This document shows positions 40,633 through 48,910 of a stretch of DNA of 64,000 bases, piece after piece. Below the pieces are notes generated by a model that had not been told where the DNA came from, did no database searches, and saw only the letters and a program-made list of their open reading frames with translations. The stretch covers positions 1 to 64,000 of the forward strand of contig NZ_CANLZU010000009.1 in the NCBI RefSeq assembly GCF_947495715.1. Direction: 5' to 3'. Numbering within the stretch: position 1 is the stretch's first letter; each line of letters opens with the position of its first letter. Source of the stretch: an uncultured Oceanisphaera sp. (GTDB lineage Bacteria > Pseudomonadota > Gammaproteobacteria > Enterobacterales > Aeromonadaceae). Position numbers and translations under genes: made by a program.

Positions 40633-41742
40633 ATGGCTTTAAGCAGTACCCAGGAAATCATCGACGATATCCGTCAGGGTAAAATGGTCATCCTGATGGA
40701 TGATGAAGACCGGGAAAACGAAGGTGACTTGATCATGGCCTCCGAGCATGTACGCCCGGAAGACATCAACTTCATGGCCAAATACGGCCGGGGGCTGATT
40801 TGCCTGACCCTGACCGAAGCCCGTTGCCGCCAGCTGGACATTCCCCAGATGGTCAGCCGCAACACCGAGCAGTTCTCCACCGCCTTCACCGTGTCCATTG
40901 AAGCCGCCGAGGGCGTGACCACCGGTATTTCTGCCGCCGATCGGGCTCATACGGTACAAACCGCCGTGGCCAAGGACGCCAAGCCGGCCGATCTGGTACA
41001 GCCGGGGCATATATTTCCGCTCAAGGCTCAGAACGGTGGCGTGCTGACCCGTGCCGGTCATACCGAAGCGGGCTGTGATCTGGCCCGTCTGGCCGGTCTG
41101 GAAGCCTCGTCGGTTATCGTCGAGATCCTCAACGAAGACGGCACCATGGCCCGACGTCCGGATCTGGAAGTCTTCGCCCAGGAGCACGACATCAAGCTCG
41201 GCACCATTGCTGATCTCATCGAATACCGTAACCAGAACGAAACCACCATAGAGCAGGTGGCGCGCTGTAACCTGCCCACCGAATACGGCGACTTCGAGCT
41301 GGTGACCTTTCGTGACACCATCGACAATCAGGTGCATTTCGCACTGAAAAAAGGTGAGATCAAGGCCGACGAGCCGGCGCTGGTGCGGGTACATATTCAC
41401 GATATGTTCACCGATGTGCTGATGACCGACCGTCACTCTGCCCGCACCTGGCCGCTGGGCAAGTCGATGGCCCGCATCGCCGACGAAGGCGGCGTGCTGG
41501 TGATCCTGGGGCGGGAAGAAACGCCGGATCATCTGCTGTCGCTGGTGCGCCAGTTCGAGGCGGTGGATCGCGGTGAACGGCTCGAAGGCGCCAAGCGCCA
41601 GGGTACCTCTCGCCGGGTCGGCGTGGGCTCGCAGATCCTGCAGGCCATGGGCGTGGGCAAGATGAAGCTGCTCAGCTCACCCAAACGTTACCACGCGCTG
41701 TCCGGCTTCGGCCTGGAAGTGGTCGACTACATCATCGACTGA
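40633..41742 (+). CDS. ribBX: 3,4-dihydroxy-2-butanone-4-phosphate synthase with degenerate GTP cyclohydrolase II domain (RibBX-like)
   Basis: This is a 369-residue protein. The RibB domain (1 to about 200) is intact, with [16 protein letters not shown] (acidic metal loop), the [16 protein letters not shown]-like [23 protein letters not shown] and [14 protein letters not shown]. The RibA-like domain (about 205-369) has lost the zinc motif CLTGDxxxSxxCDCG of GTP cyclohydrolase II; the region reads [23 protein letters not shown], without any Cys. Such RibBX variants are known in Proteobacteria and lack GCHII activity, so a separate ribA is expected elsewhere. It ends before a strong terminator. 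Confidence 0.92.
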   Translation: MALSSTQEIIDDIRQGKMVILMDDEDRENEGDLIMASEHVRPEDINFMAKYGRGLICLTLTEARCRQLDIPQMVSRNTEQFSTAFTVSIEAAEGVTTGISAADRAHTVQTAVAKDAKPADLVQPGHIFPLKAQNGGVLTRAGHTEAGCDLARLAGLEASSVIVEILNEDGTMARRPDLEVFAQEHDIKLGTIADLIEYRNQNETTIEQVARCNLPTEYGDFELVTFRDTIDNQVHFALKKGEIKADEPALVRVHIHDMFTDVLMTDRHSARTWPLGKSMARIADEGGVLVILGREETPDHLLSLVRQFEAVDRGERLEGAKRQGTSRRVGVGSQILQAMGVGKMKLLSSPKRYHALSGFGLEVVDYIID

Positions 41743-41756
41743 TCCATAGGTATCGA

Positions 41757-41784
41757 CTGCCGCCTCCGGGCGGCAGTTTTTTTC
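41757..41784 (+). terminator. Terminator after ribBX
   Basis: A CTGCCGCC/GGCGGCAG stem with a TCCG loop and T7 begins 14 nt past the ribBX stop. It separates the rib genes from the inserted MITE and sia region. Confidence 0.93.
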
Positions 41785-41871
41785 TTGCGACCCCTTCTGG
41801 TGTCCTTCTGCTTTTTCCGCTGTTCCCGCCCGCAATGTCTTCCTGTAAATCCGCCCTGCCGGAATGAATAA

Positions 41872-42364
41872 TACCAATCACAGTAATGATCTGATCATAT
41901 TAAGGCCTCAGATCAGAGGCAACACAGCCGCCTCCCACGACACGCCACTGATAAAAGACACTCACCGTTGCAGCCTGCTGCGAACATTCACTGGATGTTC
42001 GGTCAGGCTGCAACCGTTCATCACGGCGAGGCAAGCTCGCCCCCTGAGGGCTCAGGAAATGCCTTCTGACCGCCAGGGAGGGCGGGAATGCCGGAACGGC
42101 AGGAGCATTTTCCGGCCCTGGCATTTCACGGTCGTGGCAGTCGATCTCTGTTGCCTCTTCTCGAGTACCGAGTTACCTGTAAACGACGCCAACAGGCAGC
42201 TCCTTGGCATCTGGGAGGATAAAGGGATCTGCTCCGCCGACCCTCCGCGCCAAGGATGGCGCGGCGGAGCCTACACGGATGTATTCACGGCGTGTCGGAG
42301 GAGCGGGCCATTTGTCCGACCTTTGCAGAGCACCGAATAGATCAGTTAGTTAATCAGTTTGGTA
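41872..42364 (+). mobile_element. MITE-like element, copy B (493 bp)
   Basis: The termini are TACCAA...TTGGTA with a TAA target duplication at 41869-41871 and 42365-42367. It shares both ends and most of its interior with copies A and C but carries about 134 nt extra in the centre. The extra part holds additional inverted repeats (GTTGCAGCCTG/CAGGCTGCAAC). It has no protein-like frame. It lies between ribBX and siaA, co-oriented with both, and forms part of the DNA that splits the rib block. Confidence 0.85.
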
Positions 42365-42484
42365 TAAGCCCATGCTGCTTGCAGGTTTTTACCGGCAAAT
42401 TTCCATTCGCCGATTGAGTTTTTATGCGGTTGCGTCACAATGACGGCTTCGTATGAGTTATTCCGACACAGCACAAGGATGCCA

Positions 42485-44500
42485 ATGGCGATTTGGGGTA
42501 AGGGGCTGCGAGCGAAATCCATATGGGCACTGCTGCTGGCCTGTCTTCTGGCATTTGTTCCTGCCGGTGGCATTGGCTGGCAGGTGTTGAGCGGCGTACA
42601 GGACTATTTCGGCAAGGCCTATGCCCGCAATTTTACCCAGCTTAACCGGCAGAATATTCTGGTGCCCCTGTCCCGGGATCTGGCGCTGGCCCGGCGGTTC
42701 GCCGATTCGGTGCTGATGCATCAGTGGCTTGAGGACGAGGCCGACGAGCAGCACAAGGCCTTGCTGTTTCGTGAAGCAAAAGGCTTCATCGACGACTTCA
42801 GCAGCCATTCCTTTTTTATCATCGGCGCCGACTCGCGCGCCTATTATTATGGCCAGCGTGATCAGCCGCTCGGCGGCGAACCGCAATATCACCTTTCTTC
42901 CGATAATCCCGACGACCGCTGGTTCTTCAACGTGCTGGAACAGGGCGAAAAACTCAATATAAACGTCAATCGCGACACGCGACTGGGTACTACTCGCGTG
43001 TGGTTGAATGTGTTGATTGAAAACCAGGGCCGGCCGCTCGGGCTGGCCGGCACCGGTATCGATTTGACCAGCTTCATCGATCGCTTTATCAATACCGATG
43101 ATGTCGGCGTAACGCCGATGATCATCGACGAGCAGGGCGCCTTTCAGGCCCACCCGGACAGTGAGCTGATAGCCCTGGGCTCGGCCGCCGGTGCCGATGC
43201 CGAGCGTCGTACCCTGCAGGCTCAACTGAACGAGGATAGCCAGCGGCAACGGCTGCAGCAGTTGATGGTCGAGGCGCGGGCAGATTCTTCCGATGTCAGC
43301 ATCGACTGGTTTGAGCTGTCGGGGCGCCGCCAGTTGCTGGCGTTCAGTTTTATTCCCGAACTTGGCTGGTATGTGGTGACCGCCATAGACCCGGGCGCGG
43401 CGCAGGTGCTGGAGGGTGCCTGGATCAATACCGCCCTGCTGGTCTTTGTGGTGATGCTGGTGGTGTTACTGCTGGCGCTGGCCTATGCGGTGGAAAAACT
43501 GATGCTGTCGCCGCTGCGTCAGTTGCAGGGCTCGGCAACCGCCATGGCCGAGGGGCGCTATGATGTGTCGTTGCCGCCGTCTTCGGGCGATGAAATCGGC
43601 GATCTCAGTGCCGCCTTCGGGGTGATGGCGAAAAAGGTGCAGTCCCATACCGAAGAGCTGGAACAAAAGGTGCAAAGCCGCACCCGTGAGCTGGAAGAAA
43701 TCAATCACAGGATGCGCCAGGCGCACCAGCAGATCAACGATTCCATCGATTATGCCAGCCTCATTCAGCGCGCTATTTTACCGGATCAGCAACTGACCGA
43801 GGTGCTGGGCGAACATCACTTTGTGTTGTGGCATCCTCGGGATGTGGTGGGGGGTGACTTCTATATTTTTCATCCCGGTGAGCGGGGCCGTTTTCTGGTC
43901 GGGGTGGTCGACTGTGCCGGCCACGGGGTGGCCGGCGCCCTGATGACCATGCTGGCGCGGGCGGCGCTGGATCATGCCATTCGCGAGCAGGGGATAGCGT
44001 CGCCGGCGGCGATACTGCAGCTGGCGGATCGCACGCTGCGGGGTATGCTGCAGGACTGCGACTTGCCACGCGGCCTGGCCACCAATATGGACGTGGGCCT
44101 GGCGTCGGTGGTGCCAGACCGCCGGCAGCTGGTGTTTGCCGGTGCCAAGATGTCGCTGTATCACAGCGACGGTGACCGCATCGACGAAATCAAGGGCAGC
44201 CGGCGCACGCTGCTCGACCGGCGTGATGCTCACTTTGAAGACATCACCCTGGCCCTGCAGCCGGACGCGATTTACTATCTGGCCACCGACGGTTATCCCG
44301 ATCAGGCCGGGGGAAGCAAGGGCTTTGGCCTGGGCAGCAGCCGGTTTCGCGAGTTGCTGCGCACCCATGCCCGTTTGCCCCTCAACGAGCAGGCGCTGGC
44401 GCTCAGACAGGCGCTGGATGATTATCGAGGTCATCATCCTCAACGGGATGATATTACCCTGCTCGCATTCAAAGTAGATTCATCATCAGAGGCCGTTTAA
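42485..44500 (+). CDS. siaA: SiaA-type PP2C phosphatase with periplasmic sensor domain
   Basis: This is a 671-residue inner-membrane protein. It has TM1 (about 13-35), a periplasmic Cache-like sensor (about 36-310), TM2 (about 320-345), HAMP (about 346-400), a coiled coil, and a C-terminal SpoIIE/PP2C domain (about 430-665). Metal-site motifs in the last are VVGGDFYIF, VDCAGHGVAGALM, ATDGYPDQ and RDDITLL. In Pseudomonas, SiaA dephosphorylates SiaC and so favours SiaD activity and aggregation. AAGGA at 42475 best fits ATG 42485 among three clustered ATGs. It is the first gene of siaABCD. Confidence 0.9.
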   Translation: MAIWGKGLRAKSIWALLLACLLAFVPAGGIGWQVLSGVQDYFGKAYARNFTQLNRQNILVPLSRDLALARRFADSVLMHQWLEDEADEQHKALLFREAKGFIDDFSSHSFFIIGADSRAYYYGQRDQPLGGEPQYHLSSDNPDDRWFFNVLEQGEKLNINVNRDTRLGTTRVWLNVLIENQGRPLGLAGTGIDLTSFIDRFINTDDVGVTPMIIDEQGAFQAHPDSELIALGSAAGADAERRTLQAQLNEDSQRQRLQQLMVEARADSSDVSIDWFELSGRRQLLAFSFIPELGWYVVTAIDPGAAQVLEGAWINTALLVFVVMLVVLLLALAYAVEKLMLSPLRQLQGSATAMAEGRYDVSLPPSSGDEIGDLSAAFGVMAKKVQSHTEELEQKVQSRTRELEEINHRMRQAHQQINDSIDYASLIQRAILPDQQLTEVLGEHHFVLWHPRDVVGGDFYIFHPGERGRFLVGVVDCAGHGVAGALMTMLARAALDHAIREQGIASPAAILQLADRTLRGMLQDCDLPRGLATNMDVGLASVVPDRRQLVFAGAKMSLYHSDGDRIDEIKGSRRTLLDRRDAHFEDITLALQPDAIYYLATDGYPDQAGGSKGFGLGSSRFRELLRTHARLPLNEQALALRQALDDYRGHHPQRDDITLLAFKVDSSSEAV

Positions 44501-45043
44501 ATGTCATCCATTGACCTGCTGTCGATAAGAGAACAGTTTAACCAGAACCAGATTCTGCTGTGTTTCAACGGGCCCATTTCACGCAGCCTGATTGAAGAAA
44601 TAGGCAAGGCGCTGAAAAATCACCTGCAGGCGGAACAAGCGCTGCCCACCGCCGCCATGGATGTGTTCGGGGTCTACATCGAACTGACCCAGAATATTCG
44701 TCATTACGCCGCTCACATGGCCTACAGTGAGGCCGAAGGCTCGGCCACCGTGGTGGTGGCGCGCAGCGACGACGGGCATTATCAGGTGCTGGCCGGCAAT
44801 CTGGTCGAGCTGGACGATGGTCGGGCGCTGTGTCGGCGTATCGACGAGTTGTCCGGCATGAATAAGGCGGAGCTGAAATCGGCGTATAAAACCCAGTTAC
44901 GCCGGCCCCGAGACGGTAATGAGCGTTCCGGCGCCGGGCTGGGCCTGCTGGATGTGGCTCGCAAGTCATCCCGGCCGATGACCGCCAAACTGGTGGAAAC
45001 GGGCGCGGGCCGAGGGTTTTTAAGTTTGTTGGCGGTAATATGA
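44501..45043 (+). CDS. siaB: SiaB-type protein kinase (HATPase-like)
   Basis: This 180-residue protein has a GHKL-like ATPase fold, with an N-box-like FGVYIELTQNIRHYA (about 56-70) and a G-box-like RSGAGLGLLDVARKS (about 146-160). In the SiaABCD pathway SiaB phosphorylates SiaC on a threonine, opposing SiaA. Its ATG begins directly after the siaA TAA, and its stop overlaps a possible siaC start by 4 nt. The operon position supports the call. Confidence 0.88.
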   Translation: MSSIDLLSIREQFNQNQILLCFNGPISRSLIEEIGKALKNHLQAEQALPTAAMDVFGVYIELTQNIRHYAAHMAYSEAEGSATVVVARSDDGHYQVLAGNLVELDDGRALCRRIDELSGMNKAELKSAYKTQLRRPRDGNERSGAGLGLLDVARKSSRPMTAKLVETGAGRGFLSLLAVI

Positions 45044-45063
45044 GCATGCAATCGGAAGTGGCG

Positions 45064-45444
45064 ATGAAATCATTAAACGTGACCGGTAGTCAGTCTACCC
45101 CCACTATTCTCTGCAACCCGGATAATGGGGTGATGAGCATGCAGGGCGACTCTTATCCTGAAAACTCGTTCGAGTTTTTTGGCGAGGTGATCGAATGGGT
45201 CGAGCAATTTCTGCAGCGATCATCGCAGCCGTTGCAGCTGGAATTACACCTGATTTACATGAACACCAGCAGCGTCAAGGCGATGATGGATATCTTCGAC
45301 CTGATGGAGGCGGCGTTTGCCGCGAGCCGTGAGGTGAGCGTGCGCTGGTACTACGATCCCGACAACGAGCGGGTGGTGGAGCTGGCCGAAGAGTTCAAGG
45401 AAGACTGCTCCTTCCCCTTCGATATATTGCCCCATGACGAGTAA
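45064..45444 (+). CDS. siaC: SiaC, phospho-switch protein (DUF1987)
   Basis: This is a 126-residue protein. With the ATG at 45064, which has GGAAG in good position, the motif YMNTSSVKAMMDIFD puts threonine at residue 68, the phosphorylation site known for Pseudomonas SiaC. The upstream in-frame ATG at 45040 overlapping the siaB stop is therefore less likely. GDSYPENSFEFF (28-39) is the family signature. Unphosphorylated SiaC binds and activates the diguanylate cyclase SiaD. Its last codons are copied in a 19-nt tandem duplication leading into siaD. Confidence 0.9.
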   Translation: MKSLNVTGSQSTPTILCNPDNGVMSMQGDSYPENSFEFFGEVIEWVEQFLQRSSQPLQLELHLIYMNTSSVKAMMDIFDLMEAAFAASREVSVRWYYDPDNERVVELAEEFKEDCSFPFDILPHDE

Positions 45445-45468
45445 ACTGACCCATGACGAGTAGACTGA
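45431..45468. repeat. 19-nt tandem duplication at the siaC/siaD junction
   Basis: CCCATGACGAGTARACTGA occurs twice in direct succession (45431-45449 and 45450-45468) with one A/G difference. Copy 1 supplies the last three codons and stop of siaC, and copy 2 supplies the siaD start codon. Each copy could serve both purposes, so an ancestral overlap was probably resolved by duplication. Confidence 0.9.
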
Positions 45469-46235
45469 GCGACCGGGAGCTGGAACAACTGCTGTCCGAT
45501 CCGGCACAGCAAAACAATCCGCTGCTGCCGGTGCTGCAACAGTTGCTGGAGCGAGACCGGGAGCAGCGGGAGCGACTGGAACGGCTGCTGCGTATCTCCG
45601 ACTGCAGCTACGACATGGCCCGCTCCCAGACCCATGATCTGCTGCACCAGTACGACCGGCAACTGCGCCGGCTGGAAAAAATCACCCGTATTTCGGATCG
45701 TTATCAGCGCAGCTTGCTGGAGCTGAACGAAGAGCTGAAAAAAGCCGCCCTGCGTGACCCGCTGACCGGGCTGGCCAACCGACGGCTGTTGATGGAACGA
45801 GTGCGCGAAGAGCTGGACCGCTGCCGGCGGGGCCGTGCGCCCTTCAGTCTGGTGATGCTGGATGCGGATCACTTCAAGCGCATCAACGACGTTTTCGGCC
45901 ATGATACCGGGGATCGGGTGCTGTGCATGCTGGCCGACACCATATCCCGGCAACTGCGTGGCTACGACCTCTGTGCCCGCTGGGGCGGTGAAGAGTTTAT
46001 GTTATTGTTGCCGGAGACCGGACTGGAGCAGGCCTCGGCACTGGTAGAGCGGGTCATGCAGGCGGTACGGTCGCTGACGCTGGAAGGCGATAGCGCAAGC
46101 CTGCTCAGCGTCAGTGCCGGACTGACCTGCTACCGGCCCGATGAAGACGTGGATCTCACCATCAACCGGGCCGACGGGGCGCTGATCCAGGCTAAAAACA
46201 ACGGACGGGATCGATTGATGGTGGTGCCGCACTAG
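45453..46235 (+). CDS. siaD: SiaD-type diguanylate cyclase
   Basis: This is a 260-residue cytosolic enzyme that makes c-di-GMP. The N-terminal half (about 25-98) is a long coiled coil. The GGDEF domain from about 99 has DPLTGLANRR, DADHFKRINDVFGHDTGD and the active-site motif RWGGEEF. RGYD lies five residues before GGEEF and fits the RxxD inhibitory site, so product feedback is likely. In Pseudomonas, SiaD activity requires SiaC. ATG 45453 is created by the second copy of the 19-nt duplication. It ends the sia operon. Confidence 0.92.
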   Translation: MTSRLSDRELEQLLSDPAQQNNPLLPVLQQLLERDREQRERLERLLRISDCSYDMARSQTHDLLHQYDRQLRRLEKITRISDRYQRSLLELNEELKKAALRDPLTGLANRRLLMERVREELDRCRRGRAPFSLVMLDADHFKRINDVFGHDTGDRVLCMLADTISRQLRGYDLCARWGGEEFMLLLPETGLEQASALVERVMQAVRSLTLEGDSASLLSVSAGLTCYRPDEDVDLTINRADGALIQAKNNGRDRLMVVPH

Positions 46236-46280
46236 TCTCCACCTCTTCTTGATAAGCATAAGATTCGAGGTTACCAACTG

Positions 46281-46838
46281 ATGGCAAAACGACTGGGAAC
46301 GACCGATTTTATCGACATGCCCTGGAAAAATGGCGGCGGCGTGACCCGGGAGCTGTACCGGCTGCCGAGCGATCAGGGGGCCGACTTCGGTCTGCGGGTG
46401 TCGATGGCCCGGGTGGGACAAAGCGGCCCCTTCTCTTTTTTCCCCGGTATTGACCGCATCCTGATGCTGATGGAGGGGGCAGGCTTCGAACTGACCATGA
46501 ACGACAAGCAGCATACGCTGGATACGCCCTTTTCACCGTTGGCTTTTCCCGGTGAAGCGGAGGTGAATTGCCGGCTGCTGGCCGGTGAATGTCTGGACTT
46601 CAATGTCATGACCGACCGGCGCTGGGGCGAGGCCGAGGTTCAGATATATCATCTGGCGCCGGGGCAGGTGTATCGTTGTCACAGCGTCACGCCACGGTTG
46701 CTGTATCGTCACCTTTCCGGCCATGACGCCGAACCCGAATTGTGGGTACTGGAGCCCGGAGAAAGTCTGGATCTGGCCGCCGACGAGCAGGGCGCTACCC
46801 TGGTCGATATTACCCTTTATCCTGTTGACGGAGTCTGA
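46281..46838 (+). CDS. hutD: HutD/Ves family protein
   Basis: This 185-residue cupin-like protein has the family start FIDMPWKNGGGVTRELYRLP (about 10-29) and FGLRVSMARVGQSGPFSFFPGIDRILMLMEG (about 36-66), both diagnostic of HutD/Ves. HutD is linked to histidine use in pseudomonads and Ves to cold response in E. coli, and the biochemical role is unknown. No hut genes are adjacent. It is followed 1 nt later by a carboxylesterase gene, so the two are probably co-transcribed. Confidence 0.88.
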   Translation: MAKRLGTTDFIDMPWKNGGGVTRELYRLPSDQGADFGLRVSMARVGQSGPFSFFPGIDRILMLMEGAGFELTMNDKQHTLDTPFSPLAFPGEAEVNCRLLAGECLDFNVMTDRRWGEAEVQIYHLAPGQVYRCHSVTPRLLYRHLSGHDAEPELWVLEPGESLDLAADEQGATLVDITLYPVDGV

Positions 46839-46839
46839 G

Positions 46840-47502
46840 ATGACCACCTTGAATGCGATTGTGCGGGACACGGCGCCCAACCCGACTGCCTGTGTTGTCT
46901 GGCTGCATGGTCTGGGCGCCGATGGCCATGACTTCGAGCCCATAGTACCGGAGCTGAAGCTGCCCGCAGGCAGCGCCATCCGCTTTATCTTCCCCCATGC
47001 GCCGCAGATACCGGTCACCGTCAATGGTGGCCTGCCGATGCCGGCCTGGTATGACATTCTGGCCATGAGCCTGGAGCGGGAAGTGGATGAACCCCAGCTG
47101 CGGGCTTCGGCCCTGGCGGTGCAGGCCCTGGTTGAGCAGCAGATCGAACAGGGCATCGACAGCCGACGTATCCTGCTGGCCGGTTTTTCCCAGGGCGGTG
47201 CCGTGGCCTATGAGGCAGCCTTGAGTTTTGATAAACCGCTGGCCGGACTGATTGCCATGTCGACCTATCTGGCCACCGCCGACAGCCTGCAACGCCATGC
47301 AGCCAATCAGTACCTGCCGGTGCAGATACTGCACGGCAGCCGCGATGGCGTGGTGCCCGAGCTGCTGGGCGAGCGCGCCTGTCAGCAATTGCAGCAATGG
47401 GGTTTTGTGCCCGAATATCACCACTACCCGATGGAGCACAGCGTGTGCGCCGCCGAAATTGCCGATATCTCCCGTTTCATGCGCCAGTGCCTGCAGCTAT
47501 AA
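46840..47502 (+). CDS. Carboxylesterase / phospholipase-like alpha/beta hydrolase (EstB, PF02230)
   Basis: This 220-residue serine hydrolase begins VVWLHGLGADGHDFEPIVPEL (about 19-39, oxyanion loop). It has the nucleophile in LLAGFSQGGAVAYEAAL (about 110-126), the Asp in LHGSRDGVVPELLG and the His in YPMEHSVC. Relatives hydrolyse small esters and acyl-thioester-linked proteins. ATG 46840 follows the hutD stop by one base, with GGAGTCTGAG as ribosome-binding region. Confidence 0.9.
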   Translation: MTTLNAIVRDTAPNPTACVVWLHGLGADGHDFEPIVPELKLPAGSAIRFIFPHAPQIPVTVNGGLPMPAWYDILAMSLEREVDEPQLRASALAVQALVEQQIEQGIDSRRILLAGFSQGGAVAYEAALSFDKPLAGLIAMSTYLATADSLQRHAANQYLPVQILHGSRDGVVPELLGERACQQLQQWGFVPEYHHYPMEHSVCAAEIADISRFMRQCLQL

Positions 47503-47629
47503 CGGTATGAGCTGACTGAATGTAGAGCAAGCAGGATATTCCGGCGCCCGGAAGAGGGCAAAGGGAGTGAACACTTTGTCCGATAAATGAACCGTTAGTG
47601 AGTTTTCAAAAGACCATCAAGGAAACAAG

Positions 47630-47980
47630 ATGACCCTGAACGAGCTGCAGCAAAAACTGCAAAACAACCCCGAAACCATCGAATTTGCCGATACCATGGC
47701 GGTCATCGAGCAGTTGTACGACTTTACTCCCGCCGCCTTTACCAATGGCGACGTTCGCAACGACGCCGGACAGAACAGCGGCTCCTGCAAGCTGTTTGCC
47801 TTTGCCCGACTGCAGGGACTGAACGAGCAGCAGACCCTGGACTGCTTTGGCAGCTTCTATCGCAACGATGTGCTGGGTAACCCCGACGGTGAAGACCATC
47901 AGAATATTCGCAACTTCATCAACACCGGCTGGTCGGGTGTCGAGTTTGCCACTCAACCGCTTACCCCCAAAGCCCGATAA
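47630..47980 (+). CDS. HopJ-family protein (PF08888)
   Basis: This 116-residue protein has the conserved TPAAFTNGDVRNDAGQNSGSCKLFAFARLQGL (about 33-64) and TLDCFGSFYRNDVLGNPDGEDHQNIRNFI (about 69-97) of the HopJ family. The family is named after a Pseudomonas syringae type III effector, but most members are in free-living bacteria with no secretion system and have unknown function. AAGGAAACAAG precedes the ATG. It lies 12 nt before the YedI-family gene. Confidence 0.88.
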   Translation: MTLNELQQKLQNNPETIEFADTMAVIEQLYDFTPAAFTNGDVRNDAGQNSGSCKLFAFARLQGLNEQQTLDCFGSFYRNDVLGNPDGEDHQNIRNFINTGWSGVEFATQPLTPKAR

Positions 47981-47992
47981 AGGACCCCCGCC

Positions 47993-48892
47993 ATGGCCGG
48001 TGCCAGCCTGTTAACCCTGATAGATGATATCGCCACCATTCTGGATGACGTGTCGCTGATGACCAAGGTCGCGGCCAAGAAAACCGCGGGGGTGCTGGGG
48101 GACGATCTGGCACTGAATGCCCAGCAGGTGTCCGGCGTGCGGGCCGAACGCGAGCTGCCGGTGGTGTGGGCGGTGGCCAGGGGCTCGTTGCGCAACAAGC
48201 TGATTCTGGTGCCGGCGGCGCTGTTGATCAGCGCCCTGGCACCCTGGGCCATAGTGCCGTTGCTGATGCTGGGCGGCGCCTTTCTGTGCTTCGAGGGCGT
48301 GGAAAAACTGGTGCATTCCTTTTTGCATCGGGATGAAGGCGAACAGCTTCACCTGACGGAAATAGACGAGTCGGTGGATCTGGTGGCGCTGGAGCAGGAC
48401 AAGATAAAGGGGGCGATTCGCACCGACTTTATTCTGTCGGCCGAAATCATCGTCATCACCCTGGGCACGGTGGCCGGCGTCGGTTTCGGTCAGCAGGTCA
48501 TGGTGCTGGCCGGCATCGCCCTGCTGATGACCGTCGGGGTTTACGGCCTGGTGGCGGGTATCGTCAAACTGGACGATCTGGGGCTTTATCTGAGTCAGAA
48601 GCGCGGGCTACTGCGGGGATTCGGTCAAGCCTTGCTGTCGGCCTGTCCCTATCTGATGAAAGGGTTGTCGGTGGTGGGCACCGCCGCTATGTTTCTGGTG
48701 GGCGGTGGCATTCTGGTGCATGGCATTCCCGGCGCCGAGACGCTGATCCACGACTGGGTTCAAAAGCTGCCGCTTCTGGGCGGGTCGCTGTCCTGGCTGG
48801 TGCCAACCCTGCTGAACGGCCTGGTCGGTATGCTGGCCGGCACCCTGGTGCTGCTGCTGGTGAAAGGAGCCGGCCGATTGAAGAGCGCCTGA
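47993..48892 (+). CDS. yedI: DUF808 membrane protein YedI
   Basis: This 299-residue inner-membrane protein starts MAGASLLTLIDDIATILDDVSLMTKVAAKKTAGVLGDDLALNAQQVSG, the unmistakable DUF808 N-terminus. It continues with about six or seven membrane helices (for example 67-100, 147-190 and 215-245). E. coli YedI has no proven role. It lies immediately after the HopJ-family gene and probably shares its transcript. It ends 18 nt before a convergent permease gene. Confidence 0.92.
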   Translation: MAGASLLTLIDDIATILDDVSLMTKVAAKKTAGVLGDDLALNAQQVSGVRAERELPVVWAVARGSLRNKLILVPAALLISALAPWAIVPLLMLGGAFLCFEGVEKLVHSFLHRDEGEQLHLTEIDESVDLVALEQDKIKGAIRTDFILSAEIIVITLGTVAGVGFGQQVMVLAGIALLMTVGVYGLVAGIVKLDDLGLYLSQKRGLLRGFGQALLSACPYLMKGLSVVGTAAMFLVGGGILVHGIPGAETLIHDWVQKLPLLGGSLSWLVPTLLNGLVGMLAGTLVLLLVKGAGRLKSA

Positions 48893-48910
48893 GTCCGGGC
48901 ACCCCTCAGC

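Noticed and set aside
41864-42340. 158-aa frame within MITE copy B and similar frames in copies A and C
   Set aside because: Frames are not conserved between copies and run through hairpin arms.
47630-47980. Type III secreted effector
   Set aside because: The HopJ family name is historical; no secretion system or effector features are present.
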